The notes beneath the pieces were generated by a model. That model did no database searches and had not been told where the DNA came from. It saw only the letters and a list, made by a program, of their open reading frames with translations. From the NCBI GenBank assembly GCA_022821725.1, contig JAJEDB010000078.1, forward strand, positions 1 to 64,000: 64,000 bases of DNA, in the 5' to 3' direction. This stretch comes from Candidatus Poribacteria bacterium (lineage in GTDB: Bacteria; Poribacteria; WGA-4E; WGA-3G). Made by a program: the position numbers and the translations under genes. This document shows positions 24,301 through 32,016 of this stretch, one piece after another (the first letter of the stretch is position 1; every line of letters begins with the position of its first letter).

Positions 24301-25081
24301 AGGCTTCACAACGGGTGCCAATGAGTTCTTCTATCTTGACGCGGAACGGATCCAAGCATGGGACATTGCAGATGAATTTCTGAAGCCTGTCATCAAGAGC
24401 CCGCGAGAATGCAAAAGCATCCGTGTGGATCCGAGTCAGTTGCAGTTCAAGTTATTCATGTGCCATGCCGACAAGGCAGCCTTGACAGGGACTACGGCGT
24501 TGGAATATATTGAATGGGGTGAATCTCAAGGGTATCATCAGAGACCGAGTTGCCGGGGACGCACGCGCTGGTGGGATTTGGGAAAACAACCACCCTTTGA
24601 TTGGCTAATCCTAAGATTCCGGGATAAAAGGAATTGGACTCCGGTTAACGAAACTCAGTCTTTATTAGCTGGTGATGTTGTTTTTACCGCGACTCTTCAT
24701 AACGGAGACACAATCCAATCTGCAAATGCAGTTGCAAATTCCACTTTGGCGGTTCTTGTTTCTGAAATATATGGGAGAGTTAATTTAGGAGACGGATTAC
24801 TCACAACCTATGGACCCGACATTCTGAGTTTTGACTTCATCTCACCTGACTGGATTGATGCCCAGGGTGGTAAGAGTTTAAGCCAAGTCTTTGAACCGAT
24901 GAAGCGGCGACCTGTTTTGTCAATTTTTGATGAAATCCATCAACCCGATCGTCGCGCCCTTGACACAATCATCTTCGATGCCCTTGACCTTACACAAGGT
25001 GAGCGGGACGGTGTGTATGAAGCGGTGGTGAATCTGGTAGAATCTCGGCTGCGGAAGGCGAGGAGTTTGAGGGCGAAGTAA
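21329..25081 (+). CDS. Eco57I-type adenine-specific DNA methyltransferase
   Basis: This 1250-residue protein resembles large type IIG/PglX-like N6-adenine methylases. It has T-G-S-F-Y-T-P-R-E-I-V-N-Y-M near residue 485, SAM motif I D-P-A-C-G-S-G-A-F (562-570), catalytic N-P-P-Y (807-810), and a C-terminal TaqI-like target-recognition region (P-D-I-Y-W-T-I near 970, L-G-D-I-A-E-V-R-R-G near 987). The 480-residue N-terminal part shows no obvious nuclease motif. ATG 21329 overlaps the helicase stop. It would mark host DNA so that the partner helicase spares it. A palindromic dispersed repeat is embedded in frame at 22863-22886. Confidence 0.88.
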   Translation: MNERRERKNIEQALKGFQDGALVINAQNLLNTLGYESELTVDFESSLAEDFISYFDQFGKLNSERAMVDEWESIDFLFQLTEEEISGTGETRIVFKNRQFDDTIMESYVFFAVKLKESHYTRTQLSTITREINKPMPMPAMIIFQHGETVSLAVIDRRLHKQDRAKDVLEKVTLIKDIDSHDPHPAHIQILFDLSRNELFRVHGFSNFVELHRAWAKTLDIQELNKRFYRELSNWYFWAMDSVTFPEDAGEDIEVRNATSVIRLITRLIFVWFIKEKKLVPDIFFNPRKIEKILISTDPQKSTYYKAILQNLFFATLNQEMNTPEKPDNRKFRGKGRQHYNITSLYRYEAYFANPNETLKQFEKIPFLNGGLFECLDKEDKDQPKKILRIDGFSDREDNQLSVPNFLFFSEEKDVDLNSVYDTKGRRYKVRGLIDILRRYKFTVTENTPIEEEVALDPELLGKVFENLLAAYNPETGATARKQTGSFYTPREIVNYMVDESLIAYVQNSLFCRSELQLATLETDTTETKLRHLLAYNDEPHQFTDAETQQLINAIDTLKILDPACGSGAFPMGILHKLVFILGKLDPRNDQWRQRQIDRVETLIERADEIEDSTVRRNTVRDLEREIDNINEAFTRNELDYGRKLYLIENCIYGVDIQPIAVQIAKLRFFISLVVDQRIDDTQENRGVRPLPNLETKFVAGNTLIGVEKPTQLLMRNPEIDRKERELGGVRRKHFTARTPKTKEKYRSLDKQIRADISQLLKSDGFPSETTEKIANWDPYNQNGVADFFDAEWMFGITEGFDVVIGNPPYVRQEKIKALKPAFKKHYACYTGAADLYVYFYERGLQLLNETGIHTFICSNSWLDVNYGAPLQKYVLDNTTGAVICHSEAEREFESADINTIVSILQNGTPNTDSRACFLTFKTYIGDPNLENRRERTRTYTELAQAGTRENRYAGDKWGGKYLRAPDIYWTILEKGKDKLVRLGDIAEVRRGFTTGANEFFYLDAERIQAWDIADEFLKPVIKSPRECKSIRVDPSQLQFKLFMCHADKAALTGTTALEYIEWGESQGYHQRPSCRGRTRWWDLGKQPPFDWLILRFRDKRNWTPVNETQSLLAGDVVFTATLHNGDTIQSANAVANSTLAVLVSEIYGRVNLGDGLLTTYGPDILSFDFISPDWIDAQGGKSLSQVFEPMKRRPVLSIFDEIHQPDRRALDTIIFDALDLTQGERDGVYEAVVNLVESRLRKARSLRAK
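22863..22886 (+). repeat. Palindromic repeat inside methyltransferase gene
   Basis: GCGAGCT-CC-AGCTCGC (22869-22884), preceded by TGTAGGA, is translated in frame as F-C-R-S-E-L-Q-L-A-T. Its hairpin form resembles the intergenic repeats of this genome, and it lies between motif regions, in a variable linker. Confidence 0.6.
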
Positions 25082-25165
25082 ATTGTCTGAATCGCGGATT
25101 ATCACGGATTACACAAATTACACAGATTTCGCGGATTACGCTCCAGCGGAGCGGTATGTCTATAG
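25081..25165 (+). repeat. GAATCGCGGATT repeat, copy 3
   Basis: Same layout as 17872-17948, ending in CTCCAGCGGAGCGGTATG and TCTATAG. It begins at the last base of the methyltransferase gene and separates it from the FRG-TPR genes. Confidence 0.75.
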
Positions 25166-25188
25166 TACGCGGAACGTTTCTAATCTTC

Positions 25189-25211
25189 CGCTCCAGCGGA
25201 GCGGTATGTGC
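25189..25211 (+). repeat. CCGCTCCAGCGGAGCGG hairpin repeat
   Basis: A second CCGCTCC/GGAGCGG hairpin follows within 25 bases of the one ending the preceding repeat. Confidence 0.6.
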
Positions 25212-25246
25212 GGTATGAAATAGATCGGGTATCAACTGAAATTCGG

Positions 25247-25276
25247 TTGAAATCTGTTCATTTTGCATGTTATCCT
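25247..25276 (+). promoter_or_regulatory. Possible promoter of FRG/TPR cassette
   Basis: TTGAAA (25247-25252), 18-base spacer, TATCCT (25271-25276), 27 bases upstream of ATG 25303. Only moderate match to consensus. Confidence 0.35.
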
Positions 25277-25302
25277 TAAACAATCCGAATTGTGGAAGAG
25301 AA

Positions 25303-26781
25303 ATGAGCATACAAAAAACCGAACTAAACAGAATTTTAGAGATAATCGGCAAGATAGCGAAAATATCTGCCGATGGCAATTATATATACCGCGGAGAACC
25401 GGAATGCTATCCGAAGGTCTCCTCAAACCTCTACCGTGAACTTGAAAAGATTAGACTGTTATACTCTGATGCGATTATGGCTGGTATAGAAGCTGCTCAA
25501 AAAGAAGAACTGAAGAATGCGAAAAAGTACACCAAAGAAACTGGAGAATTTGAAATTCTAACTGAAATCCAGCACTTCGGTGGCAAAACCAATCTGATAG
25601 ATTTTACCACTGACTACCGCATCGCCCTTTTCTTCACCTGTGACCGTTTCCCTTTTGAAGATGGCAGGATTATCTTGCAAGACAAAACCGGGGCGATAAA
25701 AGACTGGATTAGAGAACCTCAGAACCCTGATCCAGAGAGTCGCGTCTGGATACAGAAGAGCATATTTATTATACCGCCCGAGGGTTTCATTGAACCAGAC
25801 ATAGAAATCCTTATTCCACAAGTTCTCAAACAGCCACTGTTAAGGTACCTTGAAAAAGAATTCGATATCTCCAGCGAAAAAATCTATCCCGACCTTCACG
25901 GTTTTGTTAGTAACCAGGATATGCGCTTCAGTGCTTACATGGACTTTTTTAAAGGTTTTGCGTATCTAAAGGGTGGGATTAAAACAAAGAATCCTGAGGA
26001 AGGAGACGAAAACTTTCAAAAGGCGGTTAATCATTTTACCGAGACAATAAAATTAATGCCGGAATTTACCGATGTCTATCGTGTTCGTGGCTTTGCTTAT
26101 TTCCACGAAGGCGAGGTTGAAAAAGCTATCACAGACTATAATAAGGCAATAGAGTTCAAACCCGATGATGCCCAAGCCTATTGCAATCGTGGCAACGTTT
26201 ACTTCCATAAGGGCGAGGTTGAAAAAGCTATCACAGACTATAACAAGGCAATAGAGTTCAAACCCGATGATGCCCAAGCCTATTGCAATCGTGGCTTGGT
26301 TTATTTTCACAAAGGCGAGGTTGAAAAAGCTATCACAGACTATAACAAGGCAATAGAGTTCAAACCCGATGATGCCCAAGCCTATAACAATCGCGGCAAC
26401 GTTTACTACCGTAAAGGTGAGATTGACCTTGCCATCAAAGACTATAACACAGCCATAAAACTGAATCCCAATGGCGCAAACACTTATAACAATCGCGGCA
26501 ATGTTTACAAAAATAAACGCGAGTTTGACCTTGCCATCAAAGACTATAACACAGCCATAAAACTCAAATCCGATTATGATGTGGCCTACAATAATCGTGG
26601 GGAGACGTGGTTATGTATAGGTGAATGGGAGAAAGCAAAAGCAGACCTGACGACTGCTAAGAAAATGGGCATTGATATTGTCACCATGTTTCATAGCACT
26701 AACAGAAGTGTTGCAGCCTTTGAGCAAAAACACGGTGTCCAGTTGCCACCAGATATCACAGCCCTATTAACGCCTCCATAA
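25303..26781 (+). CDS. FRG-domain protein with TPR tail
   Basis: This 492-residue protein joins an N-terminal FRG domain (Y-R-G at 29-31; Q-H-F-G-G-K-T-N-L-I-D-F-T at 90-102; I-A-L-F-F-T-C) to about six TPR repeats (about 235-440) and a C-terminal module ending S-V-A-A-F-E-Q-K-H-G-V-Q-L-P and ALLTP. FRG domains are named for the F/Y-R-G motif; their activity is not known to me, and they are frequent near defence genes. ATG 25303 is chosen for GGAAGAG at 25293-25299; an ATG at 25267 is possible. Three TPR units are near-identical at DNA level. TPRs usually bind protein partners. Confidence 0.85.
   Translation: MSIQKTELNRILEIIGKIAKISADGNYIYRGEPECYPKVSSNLYRELEKIRLLYSDAIMAGIEAAQKEELKNAKKYTKETGEFEILTEIQHFGGKTNLIDFTTDYRIALFFTCDRFPFEDGRIILQDKTGAIKDWIREPQNPDPESRVWIQKSIFIIPPEGFIEPDIEILIPQVLKQPLLRYLEKEFDISSEKIYPDLHGFVSNQDMRFSAYMDFFKGFAYLKGGIKTKNPEEGDENFQKAVNHFTETIKLMPEFTDVYRVRGFAYFHEGEVEKAITDYNKAIEFKPDDAQAYCNRGNVYFHKGEVEKAITDYNKAIEFKPDDAQAYCNRGLVYFHKGEVEKAITDYNKAIEFKPDDAQAYNNRGNVYYRKGEIDLAIKDYNTAIKLNPNGANTYNNRGNVYKNKREFDLAIKDYNTAIKLKSDYDVAYNNRGETWLCIGEWEKAKADLTTAKKMGIDIVTMFHSTNRSVAAFEQKHGVQLPPDITALLTPP
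26110..26415 (+). repeat. Three near-identical 102-bp tandem repeats in FRG-TPR gene
   Basis: Units at 26110-26211, 26212-26313 and 26314-26415 each encode one 34-residue TPR starting G-E-V-E-K-A-I-T-D-Y-N-K-A-I. The first 85 or so bases of each are almost identical, which points to recent unit duplication and possible copy-number variation. Confidence 0.85.
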
Positions 26782-26789
26782 GTTTAAAT

Positions 26790-27563
26790 ATGAATTCACC
26801 AATTGAGATTACTGATTTAGAAGACTACATCGGTTACATACGCAATATTGCAACAGCAGAGAAAAGTCATCTCTATCGGGGGCAAGAAGATGCCGAATGG
26901 CAAGTGACGAGCAGTGCGTTCCGACGCTTGGAAGAAAAATATAGGGCATCTCCCCATTCGTTTTCTTATGTGTATTTGGACTATCTTTCAAAAATTATCT
27001 ATGAGGTCAAACTCAATTATCCCTCTACATACAGAAACCTGTTTCCGTTGGAATGTCTGGCGCATTTACAACATAACGGTGTTGCTACCGGTCTCATCGA
27101 TTTCACCTTCAATCCGCTTATCGCTCTTTGGTTTGCCTGTGGATATCAAAAGGAAGGAATAGATGGTAAAGTGATTGTTCTGGAAAATGATCGGGACATA
27201 ATTGAACAGATAGAAACGCCAGAGAAACTTGAACGCGGCTTAGAGACATTTTTCCCTGTTAATAATGCCGAATGGCACCTTTGGTCACCTGCATTGGACA
27301 GCCAATTCGTTGACACGCAACGTATGACTCGGCAACATTCGGTGTTTCTGTTCGGCTTGCCCGAAGTGGGAGACGAGATGATTGCCAGCGAAATTGTAAT
27401 TCCTTATGTCCACAAAAGACAATTAAGGGTAGAATTAGCAAAAGTTGGCATCTCGGAACAAACCCTATTTGCCGATCTGCTCGGCTTTTTTGACAGAAAC
27501 ACACCCCAGCACGTTTATGATTCTCTTTTAAGTGAACCTAACACTGAGGGAAATCTACCATGA
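26790..27563 (+). CDS. Stand-alone FRG-domain protein
   Basis: This 257-residue protein is mostly one FRG domain: L-Y-R-G at 28-31, L-Q-H-N-G-V-A-T-G-L-I-D-F-T (93-106), I-A-L-W-F-A-C-G, and a later R-M-T-R-Q-H-S-V-F-L-F-G segment near 178. It starts eight bases after the FRG-TPR gene, without a clear Shine-Dalgarno sequence, and its stop overlaps the start of the next TPR gene (ATGA). FRG plus a separate TPR protein therefore mirrors, as two genes, the fused protein upstream. Confidence 0.82.
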   Translation: MNSPIEITDLEDYIGYIRNIATAEKSHLYRGQEDAEWQVTSSAFRRLEEKYRASPHSFSYVYLDYLSKIIYEVKLNYPSTYRNLFPLECLAHLQHNGVATGLIDFTFNPLIALWFACGYQKEGIDGKVIVLENDRDIIEQIETPEKLERGLETFFPVNNAEWHLWSPALDSQFVDTQRMTRQHSVFLFGLPEVGDEMIASEIVIPYVHKRQLRVELAKVGISEQTLFADLLGFFDRNTPQHVYDSLLSEPNTEGNLP

Positions 27564-28918
27564 AAGACCGTTTACTAAGAGGTGAGGAAAATCTCTACCT
27601 TGACTATATGATGCGCGGCAGCGTTAGATTGGCAAAAGGGTTCTACGATCCAGCAATTCACGACTTCAACGAGGCTCTTAAACTGAAGCCTGATCTTTTG
27701 GATGCTTATCATATTCGAGGGGTCGCTTATCGAAAGAAAGGCGAAGTCGACAAAGCCATTGAGGACTTTGACACGACAATAGACCGCAAGCCTGATTTTG
27801 CCGAAGCCTATTACAATCGTGGGGTCGCTTACGCTCATAAGGCACAGATCGAAAAGGCTATGGCGGACTATAACACCTCAATAGATCTCAAACCCTCGCT
27901 CTCTCTCGCTTATTACCAACGCGGCATCGTTTACCACGATAGAGGCGAAGTAGATAAAGCCATTGAAGACTATAGCACTGCCATTAAACACCGCTATAAT
28001 TTCGTAGAAGCCTATAACAGACGAGGCCTCGCGCATCGTGATAAAGGTGAGTTTAATCAGGCAATTAAAGACTTTAGCAAGGCAATAGAGCACGGTCCTA
28101 AACTGGCTGAGGCATATCACAATCGTGGTGAAACCCATGCTGTTAAAGGCGACTACGACTTTGCTATTGATGACTATAATCAAGCGATAAGCCGCAAATC
28201 TGATTTCGCTGAAGCCTACTACAGCCGGGGGCAGGCTTACTTTAGGCAGAACGATTTTGACACTGCTATTCAAGATTTCCAAGAGGTAATACGTCTGAAA
28301 CCAGAGTTCACTGATCCCTATATGGCCCTCGGCACCGTGTATGAAGTCAGAGGCGAACATTCCGAGGCTCTTGAAAACTACACCAAAGTCATAGAACTGA
28401 AGCCGGGCGATGCCAGTGTCTATACAAACCGTGGTCACGCTTATTGCAGACAGGGGAACCTTGAACTCGCCATTAAAGATTACAACAAAGCCCTTGAATT
28501 GGATCCAAGTCATGGCGGAGCGTATGTAGGACTCGGCAGTGCTTTTAGCGAAAAAGGCGACCTGGAGCGTGCCATTCAATACTACAATAAAGCTATTGAA
28601 TTAGAACCCAATCATCCTGTGGCCTACTACAACCGCGGCAGCACTTACAATAAAAAGGGTGAGGCAGATAAAGCGATTGCCGACTATACTAAAGTCATAG
28701 CATTGCAACCCTTGATTAAGGAGGCACATTACGTTTTAGCGGAAGTTTACATGCAAGTCGAAAATTGGTCAGAAGCCAAATTAAATTTGATGCTTGCCAG
28801 AACCCTCGGCGTGGAGATTACCGGTTTATTTAATAAAAAATACGGAAGCGTTGCAAACTTTGAGCAAGGAACAGGTATCCAGTTGCCGACAGACATCGGC
28901 TCCCTACTAACACCGTAG
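27560..28918 (+). CDS. TPR protein coupled to FRG gene
   Basis: This 452-residue protein consists of about eleven 34-residue TPRs (pattern A-Y-x-N-R-G-x-A-Y-x-x-K-G-E-x-D-K-A-I-x-D-Y) followed by the same C-terminal module as the neighbours: W-S-E-A-K-L-N-L-M-L-A-R, then S-V-A-N-F-E-Q-G-T-G-I-Q-L-P-T-D-I and LLTP. No signal peptide is seen, so it is probably cytoplasmic. Translation is coupled to the FRG gene through the four-base overlap, which suggests the two products act together. Confidence 0.85.
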   Translation: MKDRLLRGEENLYLDYMMRGSVRLAKGFYDPAIHDFNEALKLKPDLLDAYHIRGVAYRKKGEVDKAIEDFDTTIDRKPDFAEAYYNRGVAYAHKAQIEKAMADYNTSIDLKPSLSLAYYQRGIVYHDRGEVDKAIEDYSTAIKHRYNFVEAYNRRGLAHRDKGEFNQAIKDFSKAIEHGPKLAEAYHNRGETHAVKGDYDFAIDDYNQAISRKSDFAEAYYSRGQAYFRQNDFDTAIQDFQEVIRLKPEFTDPYMALGTVYEVRGEHSEALENYTKVIELKPGDASVYTNRGHAYCRQGNLELAIKDYNKALELDPSHGGAYVGLGSAFSEKGDLERAIQYYNKAIELEPNHPVAYYNRGSTYNKKGEADKAIADYTKVIALQPLIKEAHYVLAEVYMQVENWSEAKLNLMLARTLGVEITGLFNKKYGSVANFEQGTGIQLPTDIGSLLTP

Positions 28919-29035
28919 TTAACTCACAAACCGACTATAAACATATCGCTTTGGTGGAGAAGAAGATCGGAAAACCGAATAATAACAGGATGGAGACCAT
29001 TTTGACTACGGCACATGTGCATCTTGGAGAAAAAC

Positions 29036-30280
29036 ATGAGAAAAAAACACAGTCAAAAACCTGCTGAGGTGTATTACAAGCACAGGTTCACTCAAAGGAA
29101 AAAAGCGGATTATGAGCGTGCTATTGTAGACTTTACCAAAGCGATAGAACACAATCCAGAGGATGTTTTTGCCTATACCAATCGCGGCGTAGCCTACTAC
29201 AACAAAGGTAGATTTCACCGAGTTATTGATGACTTTAGCACGGTGATAAATCTCAAACCTGACGATCCATTCGCCTATTTGGGACGCGGGATGGCTTACC
29301 GTAACCTGTTGGTTTTTGAGAAAGCCATCCAAGACTTTAGCACGGCGATAAGCCTCAAACCTGATGCGGCTGCCAATGCCTATACCGAGCGCGGTGTAAC
29401 CTACCACAACAAGGGGGACATAGACAAGGCGATTGAAGACTATAACACTGCGATAGCGGTGGATCCAAAGTTCCCAAAGGCTTATATGGAACGTGGGCAG
29501 GCTTACTCGGATAAAGGCGAGATAGATAAGGCGATTGCGGATTACGACAAAGCCATAGACCTTAATCCAGAGTTTGCTGAGCCTTATACCTGCCGCGGCT
29601 CCATCTACATGGAACAAGGCGAGATAGACAAGGCGATTGAAGATCATAGGAAAGCAATAGAATTGAATCCAGAATTTGCCGAAGCATATCTCAATCGGGG
29701 GCAGACTTACTACGCCAAGAACGCATTGGACAAAGCGATTGCGGATTATGACAAGGCGATACAACTCAATCCAAAACTTGTGGAGGCATACACGCATCGG
29801 GGCAACGCGTATCGTGCCACAGACGAGTTAGACAGCGCAATTGCAAATTATACGAAGGCATTAAAACTCAGACCAAAAGTTGCCGAATCTTATTACACAA
29901 GGGGTGAAGCGTGGTTGCTTGCGAAAGGGTGGGAAGCAGCAAAGATCGACCTGACAGCTGCAGTTCTACAAGACGTAGATGTTGCCGCTGCGTTTCACGA
30001 TACCTATGAGAGCATTGCTGCCTTTGAACAAAAAATAGGAGTTTGTTTGCCAAAAGAGATTATAGCGTTATTGACCCCACGGAGCGGGTCTCCGTTTGAA
30101 ATTGAGAGAGACGCGCGGATAGCCTTAGGGATGAAGTATTACGGAAATGGTGAACTCAGCAGTGGACTTGCCTCGAAACTCGCAGGGGTCCCACGCGAAG
30201 AATTCTGGCGTCTGATGGGGGATTATGGGCTCTCTCCTTTATATGTTGATGAGGAGGAGCTTATCAATAGCGGATTTTAA
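29036..30280 (+). CDS. TPR protein with C-terminal UPF0175-like domain
   Basis: This 414-residue protein has about eight TPRs (residues 15-285), the shared module (W-E-A-A-K-I-D-L-T-A-A then S-I-A-A-F-E-Q-K-I-G-V-C-L-P and ALLTP), and an added tail of about 54 residues (I-A-L-G-M-K-Y-Y, then L-A-S-K-L-A-G-V-P-R-E-E-F-W-R-L-M). That tail resembles UPF0175 proteins, small helix-turn-helix-like partners usually found beside PIN toxins. ATG 29036 is chosen for TTGGAGA at 29023-29029. It follows the TPR gene by 117 bases. The fusion hints at a toxin-antitoxin-like or DNA-binding role; this is inference. Confidence 0.8.
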   Translation: MRKKHSQKPAEVYYKHRFTQRKKADYERAIVDFTKAIEHNPEDVFAYTNRGVAYYNKGRFHRVIDDFSTVINLKPDDPFAYLGRGMAYRNLLVFEKAIQDFSTAISLKPDAAANAYTERGVTYHNKGDIDKAIEDYNTAIAVDPKFPKAYMERGQAYSDKGEIDKAIADYDKAIDLNPEFAEPYTCRGSIYMEQGEIDKAIEDHRKAIELNPEFAEAYLNRGQTYYAKNALDKAIADYDKAIQLNPKLVEAYTHRGNAYRATDELDSAIANYTKALKLRPKVAESYYTRGEAWLLAKGWEAAKIDLTAAVLQDVDVAAAFHDTYESIAAFEQKIGVCLPKEIIALLTPRSGSPFEIERDARIALGMKYYGNGELSSGLASKLAGVPREEFWRLMGDYGLSPLYVDEEELINSGF

Positions 30281-30415
30281 GGATGCCAGTACACCCAGTT
30301 GTTAGCAATATCAGAATACTCAAGAACTTGAGGCAATACCAATAAAACATGCGAATCAGTATCTCAAGAATTCCGGACGATGCCCTTGTGATTCGAGGCG
30401 GTAAAAACCAAACAA

Positions 30416-30676
30416 ATGAACAAACCAAAAGTTTTCGCAGACTTCCACAATGCAGATGCAAAAGGAAGGGTGCGGTTGAATTGCGCTGGTACGGAGGCGG
30501 ATATCAAACGTCAAAACATCGTGCTGCAGGATGGGCAACTCCTTATTATCTACAGCGAAGAGTTGGAGGCTGCGGGCGTTGTTCACTACTCCGAAGAAGA
30601 AAGGTTGTGGACAGCCGTGATTGATTGGAGTGCTATTCAAGAAGTAGAACCTGTTATCTCTGATGCCAGAACATAA
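30416..30676 (+). CDS. Small hypothetical protein
   Basis: An 86-residue acidic protein (M-N-K-P-K-V-F-A-D-F-H-N-A-D, then I-V-L-Q-D-G-Q-L-L-I-I-Y-S-E-E-L-E-A-A-G-V-V and W-T-A-V-I-D-W). Its stop overlaps the next gene's start by 14 bases, which supports a real two-gene unit. No family is recognised. No clear ribosome site is seen. A short frame overlapping it (from 30349) may be the remnant of another gene. Confidence 0.55.
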   Translation: MNKPKVFADFHNADAKGRVRLNCAGTEADIKRQNIVLQDGQLLIIYSEELEAAGVVHYSEEERLWTAVIDWSAIQEVEPVISDART

Positions 30677-30968
30677 GATTGAGAACACACAATTTCAGTG
30701 CACCACAATTCTCGATTCTGTCTATGAGGAACCCTACGCCGCACATCTCGAAAAAGAATCTGTCGGATGGCGTGGATGGATTCCGCAGCTTCCTGAAGTC
30801 GAATGCACGGCAGAAACGAAAAAAGAACTTCTGAACGCGCTTGCAATCAGACTCCGTGAAGTACTTCAGGCACGTGAGGACGCTTGGGATAAACAGTTGG
30901 AAGCAGACATAGAAGCGGGAAAATTGGAACATCTACAAGAGGACGCTCGCCGCGCAAAATCCGCGTAA
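30663..30968 (+). CDS. HicB-like small protein
   Basis: This 101-residue protein has a YAAHLEKESVGWRGWIPQLP core followed by a helical K-E-L-L-N-A-L-A-I-R-L-R-E-V segment, resembling the HicB antitoxin fold (partial RNase H-like). No HicA-like toxin (a small double-stranded-RNA-binding protein) is adjacent; the preceding 86-residue gene could be the partner but does not look like HicA. A repeat overlaps its last codons. Confidence 0.5.
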   Translation: MPEHKIENTQFQCTTILDSVYEEPYAAHLEKESVGWRGWIPQLPEVECTAETKKELLNALAIRLREVLQAREDAWDKQLEADIEAGKLEHLQEDARRAKSA

Positions 30969-31005
30969 TCCGTATAATCCGTGAAAATCCGCGATTCAGA
31001 CAACT
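30958..31005 (-). repeat. GAATCGCGGATT repeat, copy 4 (inverted)
   Basis: The minus strand reads TTGTCTGAATCGCGGATTTT. It closes the right edge of the helicase-to-HicB gene block, inverted relative to the copy at its left edge (17872-17948). Confidence 0.75.
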
Positions 31006-31981
31006 ACCCCCGTCCAAACACCAAAACATCATAATCCTGTCCGCTATACGTGAATTGGTCTTTGAACCGACCTTCACAGGTAAAGCCTGCGGCTTCCAAA
31101 ATCTCCGCCTTCCTCTCAGCACCGCTGTCCACATAACACTGAACCTTCACATCAGGAAACATGACCGCCGAAAGCAACGCAGGAACAACGTCTGCGAAAT
31201 TCGGATGAAAGAAGAGATCCAACACAGCAGTCGCCGGTCGCCAGCGTGAATCACGACTGAGAGTTGCCCACCCGACAATCGCACCACCTGAAGAAATTAA
31301 CAATTTCGCATCAGCGTAGGTGTCCTCGGTCTCCAAATCGTGTTTGAAACTGAGAAACCCGCCTTCCAGGTTCGTGGGACCGTAAACCGCCCACTTCAGA
31401 CTTCGGAGTGTGTCCCATCCAACAATACCCGATAACGCCGTGACTTTCGGCCAATCGTGCCATTCCACGGACTTTGGCACCGCAGGTGCAGGCGCGAAGT
31501 AGCGTTCCTCAAAATCTTCATGCACATGATACTTCATAAAACCGGATTCTGGAAATACACTCGCAAATCCGAAACTGTGATAGATATAATACGGATGACT
31601 GTTGTAACCCGTGCCCAAATAGAGAGCCTTGCCTGACCGTTGTCGGAAATCCTCCATCTGATACGCCATCACGCCTTTTGCTGCCCCCTTCCTACGCTGT
31701 TTCGGGAGCGTAAAAACGTGCCCTAAAATACCGACCCCTTCATACTCGACCGTCATGATGTTGGTAATCACAGCGCCGTCAAGTTTACCGACATAGAAAC
31801 GGGTTTCTAAGGCATCAAGCACTTCTGTAACACACCGTTCAATATGCCACTTATAGTTCCCCGGTTTATGTCCAAGGAATTGCTTTATCTCTTCGGCATG
31901 GGGCGTGTCGGGAGCGGTAACCACACCGACCTCCATCCGTTCCCCTGTTTTCAGTAATACGTCTCCGAATTTATTGTACAT
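31004..31981 (-). CDS. GNAT-family acetyltransferase-like protein
   Basis: This 325-residue protein has an N-terminal GNAT domain (about 10-170) with V-E-Y-E-G-V-G-I-L-G-H-V-F-T-L-P and the acetyl-CoA loop K-Q-R-R-K-G-A-A-K-G-V-M, then Y-Y-I-Y-H-S-F-G-F. A second, weaker half (from about 185) may be another acetyltransferase-like domain, so it could be a tandem GNAT. ATG 31981 fits AGAGG five bases upstream; a GTG two codons earlier is possible. The substrate is unknown. Confidence 0.72.
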   Translation of the reverse strand: MYNKFGDVLLKTGERMEVGVVTAPDTPHAEEIKQFLGHKPGNYKWHIERCVTEVLDALETRFYVGKLDGAVITNIMTVEYEGVGILGHVFTLPKQRRKGAAKGVMAYQMEDFRQRSGKALYLGTGYNSHPYYIYHSFGFASVFPESGFMKYHVHEDFEERYFAPAPAVPKSVEWHDWPKVTALSGIVGWDTLRSLKWAVYGPTNLEGGFLSFKHDLETEDTYADAKLLISSGGAIVGWATLSRDSRWRPATAVLDLFFHPNFADVVPALLSAVMFPDVKVQCYVDSGAERKAEILEAAGFTCEGRFKDQFTYSGQDYDVLVFGRG

Positions 31982-32016
31982 AACCACCTCTATGAGAGTA
32001 ATCTCAGGAAATAAAA

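Noticed and set aside
18033-25081. Complete DISARM or BREX system
   Set aside because: Only a helicase and a methylase are present. drmA/drmB/drmC and brxA, brxB, brxC, brxL or pglZ are not found.
26110-26415. CRISPR array
   Set aside because: The 102-bp units are contiguous, encode TPRs in frame and have no short repeat-unique spacer pattern. The repeats at 54724 and in the Cys/His gene are likewise coding.
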